DNA from: Thuidium tamariscinum
Lineage: Eukaryota > Streptophyta > Bryopsida > Hypnales > Thuidiaceae
DNA: 64,000 nt
Reading direction: 5' to 3'
NCBI GenBank assembly: GCA_947034885.2
Contig: OX344756.2
Location: 21,249,489 to 21,313,488 of the forward strand
Part shown: one piece after another, positions 1-12,898 of the stretch
How positions within the stretch are numbered: position 1 is the first letter of the stretch
Layout of the letters: each line of letters begins with the position of its first letter
Notes under the pieces: generated by a model
Told to the model about the DNA's origin: nothing
Databases searched by the model: none
The model's input: only the letters and a program-made list of their open reading frames with translations
Program-made: the position numbers and the translations under genes

Positions 1-454
1 TTTGCAATAGTACTCCTGATTTTTTTTGAAGTACTATTAAATTATAAAATTAATTTTAAATTAAAAAAATATGACCTATGTATACACCTTTAAGATGAAG
101 GTATCCATAGAAGGAATTGTATAGGAAAATTTTCTAAGTAGGAGAACTTGAAAAGTACCAAACCTCAAGAAAATGCATATCTTCATGTTTTAATTAGGGA
201 AAAATAGTAAAAAATAAGTAAATACAAAAAATAAAAAGTTTCCATTTGCAACAACTTTATAGAGATGGTCATTCACCAAAAAACTCACCAAAATAATATT
301 TTATATGTTTCAAAATTCAAGTAGAAGGAAGCTCACTTTGTAGACTTCTACACGATATAAAATCAATTATTTTCAAAAATCCTTCCTTAGAGAGCTAGAA
401 GTCTACTAGAAGACCATTCCATCCAAATTTCATCTTAAAATCATTAAAAGAAAA

Positions 455-690
455 GGTACTCCTTAGTACTAAAAAACTCCAAATTGTCATATGTGACATT
501 CAATCACTAGTACTATTTTTATATTAAAATATTTTTGAAAATTATGAAAAAATTATGTAAGGTGTATGATAGTCATGAGTACCTTTTCTAAAAATCTTGA
601 GTCATTTGGAGCAAAAATGCAAAAGTTATGGTCAAAACACAGATCAGTATAATACGTGTGATGGAAAATAATACAAGTCTTTCATGCAAT
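455..690 (+). repeat. Dispersed repeat, copy 1
   Basis: Matches 22322-22562 in the same orientation: AAAGGTACT, CTCCAAATTGTCAT, GTGACATTCAATCA, GGTGTATGATAGTCATGA, GTCATTTGGAGC and AAAGTTATGG are shared in order. The preceding 1-165 resembles the reverse complement of about 23640-23800, so the whole left edge of the window belongs to a larger old element. Confidence 0.75.
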
Positions 691-1006
691 TGCCATGTAG
701 TATTTGGAAAACAACTCATTCAAATCATACGCTAGACCCCCAAAATCTCCACTTGTAGACTCCCAAGCTTTGCTTTCAACATCTTGAGCATCAAATCAAG
801 TGTAGAACAAATACAATTGAAGAACCTAACTGGAGAAATTAGCAATTAGTAGTAAGAGAGAGAAGTTTTAGTTGCACATGCTTTAGTCTTTAGAGAATAT
901 ATCCCATCAAACAAGGTTGGGATTTTTCATTAGAAAATATAGCCCCATCAAACAAAGTTGGAACTTTCTTATAAGACAAGTAGATACAACAAATTTAAGG
1001 AATAAT

Positions 1007-1144
1007 CACTACAAGAGAATGGGGTCTTTTAAGTAAAAAGACAGTCTTTATAGTAAAATTTTACTTAAAAGACGCACTAAAAGACATTACTTAAAAGACA
1101 TGATGTTTAGGACACTACTTAAAAGACCCCATTCTCGTGTCGTG
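1007..1144. mobile_element. CACTA-like MITE, 138 bp
   Basis: The left end reads CACTACAAGAGAATGGGGTC, continuing TTTTAAGTA. The right end is the inverted counterpart, TACTTAAAAGACCCCATTCTCGTGTCGTG, given here in two parts: TACTTAAAAGACCCC (about 1116-1130) and ATTCTCGTGTCGTG (1131-1144). The arms agree over about 29 bases with two or three mismatches. The interior has further copies of the ACTTAAAAGAC word. CACTAC termini are typical of En/Spm (CACTA) relatives. Flanking trinucleotides (AAT and AGT) are similar but not identical. Confidence 0.8.
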
Positions 1145-3408
1145 AGTTGATTTTGGATAGATTTTAGGATTAGTTATTAGTTGTTAAAGGTCAAACAAGC
1201 TTTGTCTTAGAGCACCCTTATAGCATCCATGCCAAACAGGGGTGCCAAACTCACCTTTGTCATGCTCAGTTGGTAAGCCAAGGGTGTACATTCTTCTCAT
1301 ACTCCATCGTACAACCAGAATTTCAACACGCCAAGAGGTGATCTAGTAATTCAAAACTTAATTTATCCACAAAACAAATACAATCTTTGAATAAAATTGA
1401 TGTAAAAATGAAAAAAGCATTGCTGATTCTCTATATTTACACTTGTACATTAATTAGCATCAACTTCAAGCATTCCAAATTTTGCCACGTAGAAAGCCAA
1501 TCAAGGTTCTTTACCTTGAAGATTATACTACATCATGTAATGTGCCTTTCCAAGACTCACAATTTGGCCATGGCATCCTCAAATTTTGAAGAGCCCGTCC
1601 ACTTTTGCACGTTTAATGAGCCTGGTAGGGGACACTTTCTCCACCCTAATCCGCCCAACTAATGTTTTTCTACCTTTATTGAGCTTGGTGTGAGAATGCT
1701 TTTAGGATTTTGTTTGATTCCAAGACAATTAGTCAAGCATTTAGCATTAGATTTGGTAGGATTTTATTCTTGCACTAAATATTCAAAAACCAAGAAAATC
1801 AAATGAAAAAATAAATAACAACATCCTTGAAGAAAAAGAGAAGCAATGTGAAAAGAAGAAAAACAAAAGAAATGCAAAAAGAAGAAAGGAGCGGGCATTT
1901 GACAATTTTTAAATCAAACTTGAGTGGGAGCATGGAGGTTATGTAACATCACGAGGCTAAATTATTGAACATGGAAGTAGCGATGAATAAGATTAGTTCC
2001 AATTAATTTATGTTATTTCATTTTCCTTATTTTTTTTCCACAAAAAATTATTAAATTCCAAGTAGGGAATTAGAAATCCAAGTCAGACCACCAAGGTCAT
2101 TAGGAATTAGTTAACAAATAGTTAGAGAATCAAATTAGCTTTCCAAAAATACCTTACAAGTTGAAATTGGACAAAAACTCTAAAAGTTATGATCGATTGA
2201 AGTAATGAATTTAGGATAAAACTAAGAGTAAAATTCAAAAAGATAAAAGTAAGAACTAAAGGTGAAAATCAAATACTTTTTAAATTCAAAGTTAAAATAA
2301 TTTAATGGATAAATTTTGATGAATTGGTTAACGGTCAAAATTTATCAATAAAAATTACATTTGCCAATGATTTTTGGAAATAAATGAAAATAAATTAATT
2401 TACTTTGAGAAAGAAAGGGTAGAAATCTCCATTACAAAAAATCGTAGCCACGAGTTGGAATTCATCAAGAAGCTAAATCATTAAAAAAAAATTAGAATCA
2501 ACATTAGCTAGAATAGAGTATAAGCTCTCTAAAACTATTTTATATATAGAAATTGGAATTATAACAAAGAAGTAGTAGTTGGATGAAGTTTAGAACCAAA
2601 TTAACGGGATTTGGATGAAAGTCAACTAGAATTGACTAAAATTCCTCAAAATCAGATCAAAGGTAGAAGATAGAAAACCAAGAATTATACTTCAATCCAA
2701 TCCAATTTCCAATAGTTGGAACTACAACAATCGACGGATGAAATTTTAATTGATAGATTGAGTGTTAAACTTCACCTGCCCATATCTTTTGGGAAATATG
2801 AGATATCTTGGATTAAAGCTACAAAGTCCATTCTTTCTAAAGTTAGACTTCTCCCAGATGCAATCAACTCTCAAAAAGTCACTTTAAAAGTAGACTACCT
2901 TACTTAATCCCGGAGCGCCTAGACCAAAATTGTTGAATTTGAGACCTTTCTCAACTCATTCGAATCAAATTGTCTCCTAAATTGAGATCCACATGCTTGG
3001 ACTGTACTAATTGGTAGTAGACACAGAGGTGTGGAGAAAAGGACAAAGATTATAACAGTCAAACATGAATTTTTTTTGAAATGGAGAGGCCATATTTGGG
3101 GTGCTTCGGCGTTCAAGGGTTAATTATCTTTCCAAAGAGGTGAGCCTCAATATTTAATAATAATAAGTAGTAGTTAGTATACCTTAATTTGTTGAAGTGG
3201 GCAAGGATGGAATTTGATAGTGAGATTGATGCACCTCTCAAGACAAATGGTGATATTCTTTGGTGCAATAAAAGGTTCCCTTTATTTGAGTCAAGAAACA
3301 TAAATAAATAAAAGATAAATGGTGATAAGCTTACTCTTCCATCAGTTTGATTTGATACTCAACGCCTATGCTACTTTAGTCGACAACTTTATTTGAAATT
3401 TTACATAG

Positions 3409-3562
3409 GGTAAACTACCCCATTATAGAATAAATGGGAGCTAGCCCATTGTGGGCAAATTTGTAATGGTGGTGTACATTCAAAATCTGAAATATACATC
3501 ATCATTACAATTTCGCCCACGATGGGCTTGCTCCCATTTATCCCGTAATGGGGTAGTTTACC
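3409..3562. mobile_element. Foldback MITE, 154 bp
   Basis: Nearly the whole element is an inverted repeat with arms of about 70 bases and a short centre near 3487. The left end is GGTAAACTACCCCATTA, the right end its complement TAATGGGGTAGTTTACC. Inner words AATGGGAGC..GCCCAT..GTGGGC are mirrored as GCCCAC..ATGGGC..GCTCCCATT. Flanks are TACATAG on the left and TTAGGACA on the right, and no clear target duplication was found. The superfamily is undecided. Confidence 0.85.
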
Positions 3563-4315
3563 TTAGGACATATAATTGCAACTTGTCATTGCAATTAGTT
3601 GTAATGTAGCTACAACTAAAATCACACCATGCCTAGTATCTCTATTATCATTCAATGTACATCTCCCAAACCAATATGCATCTAAGCTTATGTAAACAAA
3701 TACATTTAGAACCTTTGCACAAAAAATCTTGACTATTCTTCATAACATTTGAGTACAATATCAAGATGTCATGTTCTTTGATGCATTGGAACCTTCTTTT
3801 ACTTGATTTCTAGATTTGTTGTTGCTCTTTGCTCTTGAAATGATAGTTTTGACAAAATAAAAGGTCTTATGACTATGTAGGGCTTAAAGTTTAAAATGGA
3901 AAAGATTTAGGATAAATAAAGTCTTTTTTTGTAATAAAAGTGCCATCACAAATGGTGTGAGGAGACATGGACCTTTAAAAATCTGATATGAAAATTTAGT
4001 CATGGCACTTGAGTGTGAATCAAACTTTCACATATAATATGTTTGCATGGGATATTAGTATTGTAAAAATGTTAGTGCTACATATCGTATAAATCATGTA
4101 TAGTGAATTGGGATATCAAGGGTCCAAACAATTAAAAGGGACTTATTGTAGAAAACTCTAAATGCTTGAAACATGATGTACAACCCTTGGACACTTCAGT
4201 AACTATCGATGTACAAGATGTACAACAAAGGCAAAGATTTATATAGTGTGAAATGTTAATAAATTAGTATGGGTCCCCTTAAAACCCATGTTCAGTGTAG
4301 AATGGTAAGGGCAAA

Positions 4316-4690
4316 ACACCCATTCCTACACATGTTCCTAACAGTGGAATGTAGATGCGTCAGTAGACTTTCCTTAATGTGTTCACTACATGTATGATTG
4401 TAATTTGTTGACACAACAGAAGGACACATAGGAAAATTTGGTTGGCTGAGTGTTGATTTTCGCAGGGTTTAGCCTTTAGGGGGCACCTATAGGACGGTTC
4501 CATAGGTCTAGGGAGCCAACACTTTGAAAATTTGTAAAAATTACATACTGATTCCGAAAAATCTAATTTTCTTTTTGAATATTCATGATTTTCACTCGCT
4601 AGTACTAGAAAAATATCATTTTTAGAAAACGTTGCCTCCAGCTATGCTGAATTCCTTATTTGGACGGTTTTGGGTGTTTCCACTGTAAAT
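4316..4690 (+). mobile_element. Dispersed ~380-bp repeat, copy 1
   Basis: Shares long ordered blocks with 25495-25884: ACACCCATT, CTAATTTGTTGAC-like, CACCTATAGGACGGTTCCA, GTCTAGGGAGCCAACACTTT, GATTTTCACTCGCTA, AACGTTGCCTCC and GAATTCCTTATTTGGACGGT, ending GGGTGTTTCCACTGTA. The better-preserved copy at 25.5 kb has inverted ends (GAAACACCCATTTCCGTCC against GGACGGTTTTGGGTGTTTC), so this is probably a non-autonomous DNA transposon. Confidence 0.8.
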
Positions 4691-5352
4691 GAGAAACTCC
4701 ATAATTGAACTGGGTATGTGAGAAAGTAGGAATTTTCATTTCTTTTCTTCAGACCAAAATGAAGATTCTGCAGTATGTTATGTATGGCACAAGCCAGGGG
4801 ACACTGTTGTAAAACAGATGACAATCATCCAAACATCCATCCATCCAATGGATGAAAGAGCCAAGGTACCAGGCACGGCACTTCAAATTATCTTCTTTTC
4901 ACTTGCAACATGACTCATCAACAAGCTCAGCCATGTGTTTGTTGTGCCACTAGATGCTTTACCTGACTCACGGGCATGTTTCATGTTTCAAATTCAGTTG
5001 TGGGGCTCGGAGTTCTAAGGATGTTATGACGCATTACCGGCCCAGAGTAGAGTGGGACCTAGGATGAACAAACTCTTAATTCATGCCAACCCAATAGCCA
5101 TTCTCTCCACGCAAAGAGAATGACAGAATTTTTGAGCTCAACAAGAGAGGAGGTCCACAAAGTGCCCTTCTAAGAGGTGAAATTGAATTTGAGGGAGGTG
5201 AACGTTCTCTGAATTAATTTTTAGTAAATCTTTCTTGAAAAACAAGTGGAATTGGCATTTAGTCCAAGTTGTTTCATATTTTTTGGAGCTCTCTAGAATT
5301 AGTTATGAAATTTTGAAGTTGAAATAGTATAGGGCTCTAAAATGGCATGCCT

Positions 5353-5425
5353 TCTCAAATGTACATTGTTTGTACATTCCTGTAAAGATGAAAAAGAAGC
5401 ATGTACAAATAATGTACATTTGAGA
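5353..5425. repeat. Short near-perfect hairpin, 25-bp stem, 23-base loop
   Basis: TCTCAAATGTACATTGTTTG followed by TACAT is mirrored by ATGTACAAATAATGTACATT followed by TGAGA, with one mismatch in 25. The stem extends imperfectly outward (GCATGCCT against GTGGGCAG). It sits in AT-rich DNA without a gene. It could be a small MITE relic or a hairpin-RNA locus; the sequence does not decide. Confidence 0.75.
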
Positions 5426-6235
5426 AAGTGGGCAGTTTTCGAGATTGAGCAATTTTTGAGTCTCCTTCAACAATTTATAGAACGGACCACAATCAAAACT
5501 ATTAGAAATTCACTAGAAAATTGGGATAATATGAATTCTCAAGTAATACATAGCTCCAATAAAGAATTGTTGAAAAATGGTCATAGATACAAATCCCTAT
5601 TCTATTGTTGTTTGTTCAACTATTGTGGTCCACACTAATAACAATGAACTTGCACTAATTTTTAAATTCTGCAAATTTGTTAAATACATTAATTTAGAAG
5701 TTCAATTTTGTTTCAATGAATTCATTGCCATGTGGTCAAAATTCTTTTGAAACTCTCTCAAATATTGTAATTTCCATCAAAAGTTCTACATTTGCTTTGA
5801 ATTTCATCCCCCAAACCACATGACTTAGATGACATTAATGCAATAGTAAAAACTAGAATGTTGTTGGATTCCTTGTTCTAATTTGCATGGTAAATTGAAT
5901 ATTTCCTTTGTTTCTCTTTAGTGAAAATGTTTAATTTTATTTCAGCAACAAAAGATTGAATACATATTTCAAAACCACCTCAAGGGAAGACTATGTTTCT
6001 TTTAGTAGAAAAAACAAATCTAAAGTGTCCAAAGTAGAAAATTATTCAAAACACCAAATTGTTGATCATTTGTTTATAGAATCAAAAAATGGCAATCCCA
6101 ATGGTTGTAATGTAGTAACAACAATCAACACAAAATGTTGTTATTGTTTTCTAAAAATATTGGAAATTGAATAAAATAAAGGACTTCAAATTTTATTTTG
6201 GAATAAAAAATCTTGTAATTACGTGCAAACTAAAA

Positions 6236-6590
6236 CTCTTCATAAGTTTAATTTTATTAATCAAATGGAATGACTCAAAGCTTTCTTTGTATATATAAAT
6301 CTTGGAAAACTAGTTTCAAATTTTTATTTAACAAAAAAACAATTTTTGAAGAATTTTTTGAATTGTCTACGCTATCCAATAAGTAATTAAAATCACATAT
6401 CATGCATTAACTTTTTGACCATCTAATAAAAAATGACAAACATTGTTGAGCATAAAAGCTACTCTTTCAGCATAGGTTTTGTGAAAATTTCGAAGAAAAA
6501 TAATTAAAAATCCACTCACAATGAGCTATCCAAAATTACTATGTTGCCAAAAAAACACAATTTGGGCATTTAGAGGTTAGGGTGTATTGT
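6236..6590 (+). repeat. Family of old ~0.95-kb repeat, partial copy
   Basis: Shares an ordered series with 14516-14860 and 45850-46190: CTTCATAA..TTTTATTAATC, AAATGGAATGA.TCAAAGC, TTTCAAATTTTTATT, AAATCACATA.CATG, and near the end CTA.GTTGCCAAAAA..CAC.TT.GG..TTTAG.GGTT. Strongly diverged and without coding capacity. Confidence 0.65.
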
Positions 6591-8317
6591 CATTCATAGT
6601 TTACAAACAATATTAAGTTGATTCAAGATGAACTAGTTCATATTCGTTGAGATTCCATTTAAAATGACAAATTTTTCAAAGGACTGACCAACCAAAGCAA
6701 ATCAATGAAATACATTTCAATAGTCTATTCCAAATATTTGCTTAGAGTGCCAAGTAATTTAGGCTTGTATTTTTTGTTTTTGTTTTAGCAAACAATAAAT
6801 TTTATTTTCAATAGCAAAAAAACTAAATCCATAATACAAGAGTCAAGATTGTATTCTTTCTAGGTGAAAAATTTAGCTTTAAGCATCTAAAATCAACATA
6901 TAGAGATTGTTGCAAGAGACACTTCCTAAGGGTTTTTTTTCCAAAACAACATGATTCAATGAATATTGAGATTTTTTTAAACAATTCTTTTAAAAACTAA
7001 ATAAAAACTAAATATTTTATAAAATACTATAAATAGTATATTTGTAGATATTTGGACTAAAAAGGATTTATCTCTAAAGGTTATATACAAAAAAAAAGAC
7101 AGTAGAAAATGACAAGCAAATGGACACTTTGATGTTTGGTTTTAAGAAAATATTAAAAAAATTCAAGAAAAAAAAATTAATTATTTTTTCTAATTAGAAG
7201 GATTTTTTCAACTATTTCTATATTTGGCAAAAAATGTATTCTTTGCACATGCACATGTGGAAGATGTAAAGTTTATTATTTTCTTAAAACATCTCTAGAT
7301 GCTTGTATAACTTTTGTGGAACTCTTTACATCCGAATTTTGAGCTTCAATTTCACAATTACAAAAATAAAAAATAATTTAATGTCTACAACTATCTCTTG
7401 TACCTTCACTTCAAATTTCATATGAAATTGACATACAATAGAAAAAAAAGTATGAACAAACAGTCACATGTCCAAGGCAAAGGGGACAAAAAAAAAATGA
7501 CAAGTGTTCTTTTCAATCACCAATATGTATGTTTCTTATTATAAACATTGTCTACTTCAAGGAATATTCTTTTCTTTTGAGTCAAAAAATTGCTTACACC
7601 AATGATTATTTTATAATAGTCTTTTCAATGGAAAAGGCATGGTTGTTTACCTTACCATATTGGAAACCTTGTATACATGCTTATATGACATGAACTCATT
7701 AAGAAAGATGCTTTCGGCATCTATCACGTCTATAGCTCATTAATGATAATTATTGAATTGATCCTTGTCTGCAAAAGTTGTACTTCAATGTATAAACCAT
7801 TTGATTGAATCTCAAACAAATATTTTTTTTGGATAGATGTCTAATAAATTGTAAGATGGATGGATTTATAGAATAACTTCATATTGATGTTGATAGTAGA
7901 GGAACATCACACATTCAATTTCTCATGAATTAGTTCGTATTTCCAAAGAGTTCATTCAAAATGACAATCATTTAGAAGAATAACTAGATCAAATCAATGA
8001 ACAATCATACTTCAAAAGGCTATTTTAAATATTTGCTTACGCAACAAGGCATTTAGAATTGTTTTTTTTGTTTTTTTTGGCAAGCATTGGAAATCATTTC
8101 AACAACAAAAAAACTAGATACAACATACAAAACAACCTTGAGGAGAAACCATGGTTTTCTTAGACGAAAAAATAATCTTAAAGAGTCAAAATCAACATGT
8201 AAGTACATTTCTTTCCATCAACATTGTCTTCTTTAAGGAATATCCCTCTCAATTAAATCTTTTTGCGATATAACTATATAATCTTGTACTTAAATTGTCT
8301 TAGATGATGTGATAAAA

Positions 8318-8590
8318 AATTCATGAAGTTTGACCATATAGATTGGAAGATAGGTGCAATTGAAATTGGAAAAGAAGTCTTTGAATTGTGGATTGCAATT
8401 TCCAATGACTTTGACCACCTTTTGTGAAAAACTTAGCACTATAGAATTTGAATTATAAATTTTTTGTATTCAAGAAATGAATTGAGAGTCTCAAAAATTC
8501 ACAAAAAAACACTCGATTTACATTCTTTAAAAAAATCTTAATTAGAAGTAGGTATTAGATTGAAAGAAAATCTAAATGGTTAATAGCTCT
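8318..8590 (+). repeat. Dispersed repeat, copy 1
   Basis: Shared in order with 20866-21140: TTCATGAAGTTTGAC.ATAT, GATTGCAATTTC.AATGACTT, TTGTGGAAAA-like, GAATTTGAATTATAA.TTTTT, TTCAAGAA.TGAATT.AGAGT, AGAAGTAGGT and CTAAATGGTTAATA. Non-coding. Confidence 0.72.
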
Positions 8591-11500
8591 AAGATGGGAT
8601 TGAAACATGATTCATAATTAATGTCCCAACAATGACGTTGTTCTTGTAAGTAAATGTAATCTTTTATTATAATTTATTATTATATTATATTATATTGTAT
8701 ATTTAGTATATTTAATATTTAATATATATACATTTTAATTATAATTTATTATAAACTTGGGGTGATAGTCAAATATTACCTATTTTGAGCCTTTTGAGCC
8801 TATTGTGAGAAATTGTTTATTTCAAAGTGTTATATTATTAATTATCACAAATAATACATATAAAAAATTGCCATTGGTTGTTAATGTTTTTGAAGGGATA
8901 GCAAATCTCCTATCCTAACTACATGGCTATGAACTAGACTAATGTAATCTAGAGATGCAAATTATTATGGATGTCAGAGTCTTCACAAACAACTAGAATA
9001 TACATAGGAGCACATGGGGCTCCAAGTTCTTTGCTACCATTGCTTCCTCACTAGTCAGCAAGGCATGTCCTATCTTCTTCTATATCATTAATGACAATGA
9101 CATTGTCCTCATCCACTTGTTGCAAGCCTTTGCAACAATCATCTATACAAATACAATGCATTGAATGAAAATAATAAGGCGGAGCACAAGGTGGGGGGAA
9201 TTAGAATCAATAGAAATGTCATGAAGATCTCAAGGGAAAGGTCATCACTTCCTACGGAAACGGTGATGCTCACATCCATCTCTTTGGGCTTGAGAGGAGC
9301 CTAATTACAACGACCTCTAGGTTTGTAGATGTTTTCATTGGGTTTTATTTATTGTATTTTTTGTTTCATTAGGTTTAAACATCTGAGAACATACTTGTGT
9401 AACAACTTCAGTAGGAGTTATGGCATAGTCAATGTCACATTGTGCCTCCCGTCTTGTTTCCCGCTTGATTTTTGAGCAACACCTTTCAAGACCTACAATG
9501 TAGGCAACATTCTCCAATTATATTCAAAACAAACACATAATCAACCTAGGTGAAGATTATATGACTTGTAAGGAGAGGTAACCCTAATCAACCGAATTGA
9601 AAATTCTCGAGCAATAAAACGTCTCGAATCAAAATGATATTTGATAATAATAACATATCTAAAATCTTGAAATCCCTACCAATGTTAGTGGAACTCAAAT
9701 AATATGAAATTGAAGTAGCTATCAATATTAAAATGAGATCATCATTAGAAATTCACATATTCATACCTAATGTACTAAATGGGCAATGCACGGCTTAGTC
9801 AATTGCTTCAATTAATGGATGTCTTCCTTCACAAATAGGGAATCCCACAAAGGTGATGGTGGTTACCACATCATATACATCATATGATTGTAAATATATT
9901 GCTTGACTTATATGTACATAACAATTCTGAAAGAAAATGTAGTAGATGATATTGATGGCCTATTTCAAGTTTTCCAATTGCAATAATTTATTGAATTTTG
10001 AAGTTCATTGAATATTTTATATAGCATATTACTGACATAAATGATTCTTTGAAAAAAAATTATTGGATTAAAATGTTGAGGATGGAATGTAATACTCAGG
10101 AGCTTATGCACTTTGAACGGAAGATGAGAGGACAACTTCACAACATGACTACATTCTAAAGGAAGTTGAGGAGTTAAATGCACTAGTCGTTTGGTAGTTG
10201 AAGCTACTTACACATTATGAACCATGTTACATTATCAACAGCATGTAGAAAGGCTTGAATTTTTTAATATTTGCATCGACAACGAGGGGATTTTTGAGTT
10301 GGGGTGGCAAGCACAATTGGGGCTAGTTGCCAATTTTTGGTACATTGTGTCCCAAAAGTGACATTGTTGTAATAAGTAAATGTAATATTTTATTATAATT
10401 TTTTTTAAATTGTGAAAATTGAATTAAAAAATGAATCCTAAAAGTTTATTTTTTAAAAAGACATTTAGATTGTCCAAAACAAGATTGTCGTTAACTTTCT
10501 CATTACTAGTCCAAATAGAATGAATCAAAGTTTAACATGTAGGCAATAATATATTATTTTAGAAAAATAATTTAAAAAAAGTTTGAACTTGGGTTTTTGC
10601 AAGTTTTTTTGAAGTCTACCAAGTTCAATTTTGAGCTTTTTGTGGTATAACTTTTGCTTTCAAGCACCAATTCAAATGAAAGTTATATTTCCGCAAAGGT
10701 CATGAATTTTTTTTCTTATGAAAATATTTTATAAATTTTTACCAAAATTTGAGGACATAGCAACCTACCCAAAATCCATTTTAATCCTTGAGGAATTAAA
10801 CCAAGACATTGCTGATGCCAATGATTACTTTATGGTAGTGCCTTCAATGGAAAGGACATGACAAACTTCATCTCCTTAATACAAACCTATATACATGCTC
10901 TTACAAAATGAACTCATCATTTTGAAGAAAGATACTATTAACATCTATTACATCTATAGCTCTTTGATAACAACTATTGAATTGACTATTCCAAATCCAA
11001 AGGTGTACAATTGTACATCAACCAAGTGATAGAATTTCAATTCTATCTTATTTTTTCATAGTTGTCAAGTGATTAGTGAGGTGGACATAATTCTCAAATC
11101 ACTTCAAATTTTCATTTATAGTAGAAAGACAACTCCAAGTCAATTTATGATAGAATAGTTCATGTTCCTCAAGAGTCCATTCAAAATGACAATCATATAA
11201 CCAACTCTAATCAATGAGAGATCATGTTTCAACAAGCTATTCCAAATATTTGCTTACACTATTAAGGCAATTTAGGCTCTTCTTCATGGCAAGTATTGAA
11301 GATTATATCAACAACAAAAAGATTGAATGTTTAATACAAAACCACCTCAAGGCAAAACAATATTTCTTTTTGTAGAAAAACTAAACCTTGAAGATTCAAA
11401 ATCAACGTACATACCTACTCCCTATTATAACCATTGACTACTTTAAGGAATGTCCTTCTTTTTTAAGCCCAAGACATTACTTACTTAGGTTATAACAGTG

Positions 11501-11944
11501 CCTTCAATGGAAAGAACATAGTAACATAAGAAGATTTTTTAGGGCTCTAACAGACCATTTCAGCCTTGTTCCCCAGTCTATGAACTAGCCAGATTAAATA
11601 ATAATAATAAAAATAATAATTTTAAATATTAAAAAATAAAAATAAAATTGAATTTTTTTATTTAAATATTAATTGAATATTATTATCTGATGTGGCAGTC
11701 TCTTGGCCACATCAAATCGCCTCTATGGCTTCTTTTAGTGAGCTTCCATGATCTGGGAACTTGCAGTCTTCTACCTACACCAGTTGAAAATCCTCTTATA
11801 GTTGCATCTCTATGATAGAAACTTTGTATATATGCTTGCATGGCATAAATTCATAAATTTGAAGAAAGATGTTTCTAACATCCATTGTATCTATAGTTCT
11901 TTGATAAGAGCTATTGAATTGATCCTTCTAAGTTCAAAGTTGTG

Positions 11945-12475
11945 TAGGAGGGGAGCAATCAAAATGGTGTTTTTGAATTTGCAGTGAAAGAAATTCTAAG
12001 GCTGCCAACTTTGACAACCACCCAAGAGTTCAAAAATTGGTATTTTTCCATTAATTTTTTTTATAAGATCAACTCTAAGTTAATAAGATGTGCACTAAAT
12101 TTCAAAACTAAAATATTTACACAAAAAAAGATATTCAAAATCTACCAACATGTGTAGTGGTGAAATTTTTTCACTACTTTCAACTTTGACACCCTCCCAA
12201 GGATTGAATTTTTTTTTGCCATGAAATTTTTGTCATGAAATAAATTCTATATTCTTTATGTGTGGAAAAAATTTTAAGGTCAAAAGATTTATATAAAAAA
12301 AGACATTTGAAATATACCAACATGTGTAGTTTTGAGAATATTTTACAAATGCCAACTTTGACACCCTTCCAAGGGCTAAAAAATTGGTTTCTTACCATGA
12401 TTTATTTTTGTGAAATCATCTCTATGTTGATAATATGTGCTACAAATTTTAAGTACAAAAGACTTTCCCAAATAT
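11945..12475 (+). mobile_element. Diverged relative of the 586-bp TIR element, right end lost
   Basis: Begins GGGAGCAATCAAAATGGTGT and carries the same three ~175-base internal units (CTTTGACAACCACCC, CTTTGACACCCTCCCAAGG, CTTTGACACCCTTCCAAGGG). The right terminus is replaced by a TA/CA microsatellite (about 12472-12494). Confidence 0.75.
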
Positions 12476-12725
12476 ATATATATACACACACACATGGAAG
12501 TTCCTAAGTCCCAATTACAACAATTACTACCATATATGAAGATTTAATTCAATGACTAAGTATTGAAATTGAATTTCTACATCAAATTATTAGGAGGTTT
12601 GCATCACTTTTAGACCACTCACGAGATGATACATATTGGGTTTTTTCCTTCAAAAATTGACTTCAATTCTGTCATATCTTATTTTTGCATACAATATTTC
12701 TAAAGTAGTACATTCTTGTTTATTC

Positions 12726-12898
12726 CTTTGTGTCCGATGGATGACAAAGAATCTTTCTTTGTAGGACAAAAGTGCAACTACTCATCCTCGGTAATAGGAG
12801 TAGAAAGGAAAAATCTTCTATAGTACTTTGACTTCCGATGAGTACATTGGGCTTATTTAAAATAGATGATGTCATACAATATCAAAATGCATGATATC
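12726..12898 (-). repeat. Short dispersed repeat of ~200 bp, copy 1 (inverted)
   Basis: Its reverse complement matches 16672-16872 and 28050-28249: CATGCATTTTGATA, AATATACCCATTAGAAGT-like, AGTACTATAGAAGAT, TCCTACAAAGAAAGATTCTT and TGTCATCCATCGGACACAAA. Non-coding, with no terminal repeats seen. Confidence 0.78.

Noticed and set aside
1255-1330. tRNA-like stretch (TGCTCAGTTGGTAAGC resembling box A)
   Set aside because: No acceptable box B or cloverleaf follows at the right distance; at most a tRNA-derived SINE relic.
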